From Diogma glabrata (Eukaryota; Arthropoda; Insecta; Diptera; Cylindrotomidae): a DNA stretch of 64,000 nt. The translations under genes and the position numbers were made by a program. Below, in pieces: positions 62,003 through 64,000 of this stretch. The DNA lies in assembly GCA_963693315.1 (NCBI GenBank), contig OY856186.1, forward strand, positions 461,421,558 through 461,485,557, read 5' to 3'. Under the pieces are notes generated by a model. It did not search any database. It was not told where the DNA came from and saw only the letters and a program-made list of their open reading frames with translations. The first letter of the stretch is position 1. Each line of letters opens with the position of its first letter.

Positions 62003-62740
62003 TAACTATTCCACCATGTATCTACAATTACGCGAGCAGGTAGAACCACTCGTACCCCTGCTCGTTTCCTTCGTACTGTAGCACAATAATTTCTATATCG
62101 TCCCATCTTCGATGGCACTAGGGGGGGAGTGTTGTGGCAATAACTTTCCATATTATTGAAAAATTTAACTCCTGCTTTTTTTAAATAAAAAAAGAAAAGT
62201 TGCCTGGAAAAACGGATTGTCAAAAAATTTAAAAATATATTCATTTATTCGTTTTTTCATTCATATTAAGATTTATATTGTTTGTTTTCCTTTTATTAAA
62301 ACAACATTAATTGTTAATTATTTATAAAACAATTTAATTCGAAAAATTTAACAATTTTAATTTATATTAACAACTAGAATATATGTTGTGTTTGTTTCAA
62401 CTTTAATATATGTTTATATATTAAAGTTTATAAAACTTTAATATATGTTTATATATAAAAAAAAATACCCCAAATCCAGTCTTCAGGAGTTAATATGAAA
62501 CCCATATGAAACTAAATTTCAAACCCAAAATTGTCGAAAAACTTTTAAGGGGGTTAAACAACAACAAAGCTTCTGGTCTGGACAACATTCCTCCTGTTAT
62601 TCTAAAAACATTTTCAAAAGAACTTGCACCAACCCTCACCAAAATATTTTATAAATCCTATAAATCTGGTATTTTTCCATCCTGCTGGAAGTTGGTCAAT
62701 GTCCAGCCTGTCCCAAAAAAAGGAACGAAATGTGATATTT
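62003..62740 (+). mobile_element. Chimeric insert: CsRn1-type 3' end, partial LTR and LINE-B piece
   Basis: Order and content equal 56675-57080 joined to 58762-59085: the last Pol codons (CTCGTACCCCTGCTCG, GTAGCACAATAATTT), polypurine tract, LTR from 62133, filler, then LINE-B to GATATTTCAAA. It lacks the 1679-base TIR element. Small differences (GTACTG for GTTTTG; an 8-base addition after ATATGAAAC) show it did not derive directly from the neighbouring copy. Residual LINE-B frame 62506-62740 has FKPKIVEKLLRGLNNNKASG and breaks off after KKGTKCDIS. Confidence 0.88.
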
Positions 62741-62800
62741 CAAAATTACGAAATGGAATTCGCACAAATACTATACAAAGAAGCATAGCTTATGTATAAT
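62741..62800 (+). repeat. 60-base direct repeat, right copy
   Basis: Same as 61943-62002; the LINE-B sequence joins it through a short overlap at CAAA. Confidence 0.9.
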
Positions 62801-62879
62801 CAAACATGGATAGCAAGTATGATAAACAAACTAATTAAAAATGTGGCCCTTAGCCGGCAACACGTTTGCAATAGTGAGT

Positions 62880-64000
62880 TTTCTGCATAGGATCTTGATG
62901 AAACTTTGGCAAATGATACAGGTTCACTTGAAAATGGAAGATCTGGATTCATTTCAAATTTGGACAAAATGGCGGGGGGTCTCCCGAACACCTCTAAGTT
63001 TAAATTTTGAATAACTTCTGATCCCGGACTATGATATTATTGAAACTTAGTATATAAAGTTTTAGTACTGTTTCCAATATTTCTGCATGCCAACTTCCGG
63101 TTTGTCACTTCCAGTTAAAAAGTTTTTTTTCATGTGTTTATCCCTACTGTAGCCTACAATTACCGATCGATTTTCATGAAACGTTGGTAAAAGCTTTCAA
63201 GTAACATGAGAAAGATTTTCTTAGCTTTTGGAGCACATTGGATAAATGGTTTGGGGGTTCACCATACAACAGGTGGTTTTTACCCAAAGTTTTTATGTTT
63301 GTTGGGAGCATAAAACATTCATTCGTGAATGAATTTTGATGACACTTTGGAAAAAGATGCAAACATGTATGACAAGGAACTGATTAGTTTTTGAGCGATA
63401 GTGAACAAAATGGTGTGGGGTCCCTGGAGCACCTGTTTTTTTGAATGCTCTATAACATCTGTACCTGATAAGCGAATTGGATGAAACTTGGTACATGAGT
63501 ATGCGGTAGGTTCACAATAGTTCTGCGTCCCAACTTCCGGTTTTTAAATTCCGGTAAACAAATTTTTTTGTACTTTTTTGAAGTTTTTTCAGTGTCTTTA
63601 TGCACACTACAGCCTACAATAATGAAGTGATTATGATGAAACTTATGAAAAGGGCTCCAATTAGTGTGAGAAGATAATTATCATCTTTTTGGACACATTG
63701 ACCAAAGTGGTGGGGGGTCTACCATACAACTGACTTTTCACACTTTGTTCTTTAAGTTTGTAGGGAGCATACAGATTTCATTCATTAATTTATTTTAATG
63801 ACACTTTGAAAAAAGATGAAAACTTAAGTAACAAAGAACTGATTAGTTTCTGGATAATATTGGAATAAGTAGTGGGGGTCCTCCCGAACACTGTCCCCTC
63901 CTGTTTACTGTGTCACACTTTTTTCAATGTTTGTTGGGAGCACACAGCATTCGTTCGTGAACGAATTTTGATGACACTTTGAAAAAAGATGCAAACATGT
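62880..64000 (+). repeat. Diverged tandem repeats, unit about 460 bases
   Basis: TGTAGCCTACAATTA/ACAGCCTACAATAAT at 63138 and 63598, TTGTTGGGAGCAT/TTGTAGGGAGCAT at 63300 and 63758, GATGACACTTTG(G/A)AAAAAGATG at 63338, 63798 and 63969, and CCCAACTTCCGGTTTTT near 63090 and 63530 all repeat at about 460-base spacing. Each unit holds two or three related submodules around TGA(A/C)ACTTTGG. They are probably Helitron leader repeats; noncoding. Confidence 0.75.

Overview
This 64 kb window is AT-rich eukaryotic DNA made almost entirely of nested transposable elements and (TA)n microsatellites. I find no intact host gene. The element mix points to an arthropod, most likely an insect: an errantivirus-type Ty3/Gypsy element with an env reading frame, a CsRn1-type Ty3/Gypsy element primed by tRNA-Trp, several CR1/L2/Jockey-like LINEs, a Penelope-like element, hAT transposons and Helitrons. 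The order cannot be fixed from sequence alone. One run of 200 Ns (26553-26752) is an assembly gap.

Layout. 1-2406: two long inverted repeats and a 0.5 kb (TA)n array. 2407-5011: no genes, one Helitron 3' end. 5012-11354: two LINEs of different families meeting head to head near 8893. 11355-15722: minisatellite DNA, a possible tyrosine-recombinase-like pseudogene, a LINE tail, and a copy of an interspersed repeat I call family X. 15723-19000: a third LINE on the minus strand. 19179-23702: a Helitron with both ends, split by a 2.4 kb hAT element with a perfect 8-bp target duplication; the hAT itself contains a family X copy. 24154-24529: a small hAT MITE. 24654-26552: family X end, (TA)n and a 1.46 kb palindrome running into the gap. 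26753-33237: errantivirus on the minus strand (env fragment, broken pol, intact gag, leader, PBS, one LTR abutting (TA)n). 34173-42659: LINE remains, a tRNA-like sequence, a Helitron 3' end, and a LINE whose ORF1 carries a PHD finger. 43580-47670: a hAT-like element between two (TA)n arrays, containing a Penelope-like fragment. 47851-49416: family X copies. 51417-60919: CsRn1-type element with AGTA target duplication; its 3' LTR was split by a LINE and then by a 1.7 kb TIR element. 61449-64000: the start of another Helitron, interrupted by a 738-bp chimeric segment flanked by a 60-bp duplication.

No genes here act together in a host pathway. Functional units are the retroelements' own gene sets, all damaged except the errantivirus gag frame and the long CsRn1 Gag-Pol frame, which itself has a likely inactivating RNase H change. 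The most informative signals are structural: nesting order, internal empty sites that date two insertions relative to duplications, a motif array in the errantivirus leader, and the repeated use of (TA)n tracts as element boundaries. Family assignments rest on motif recognition by eye; no database search was run.
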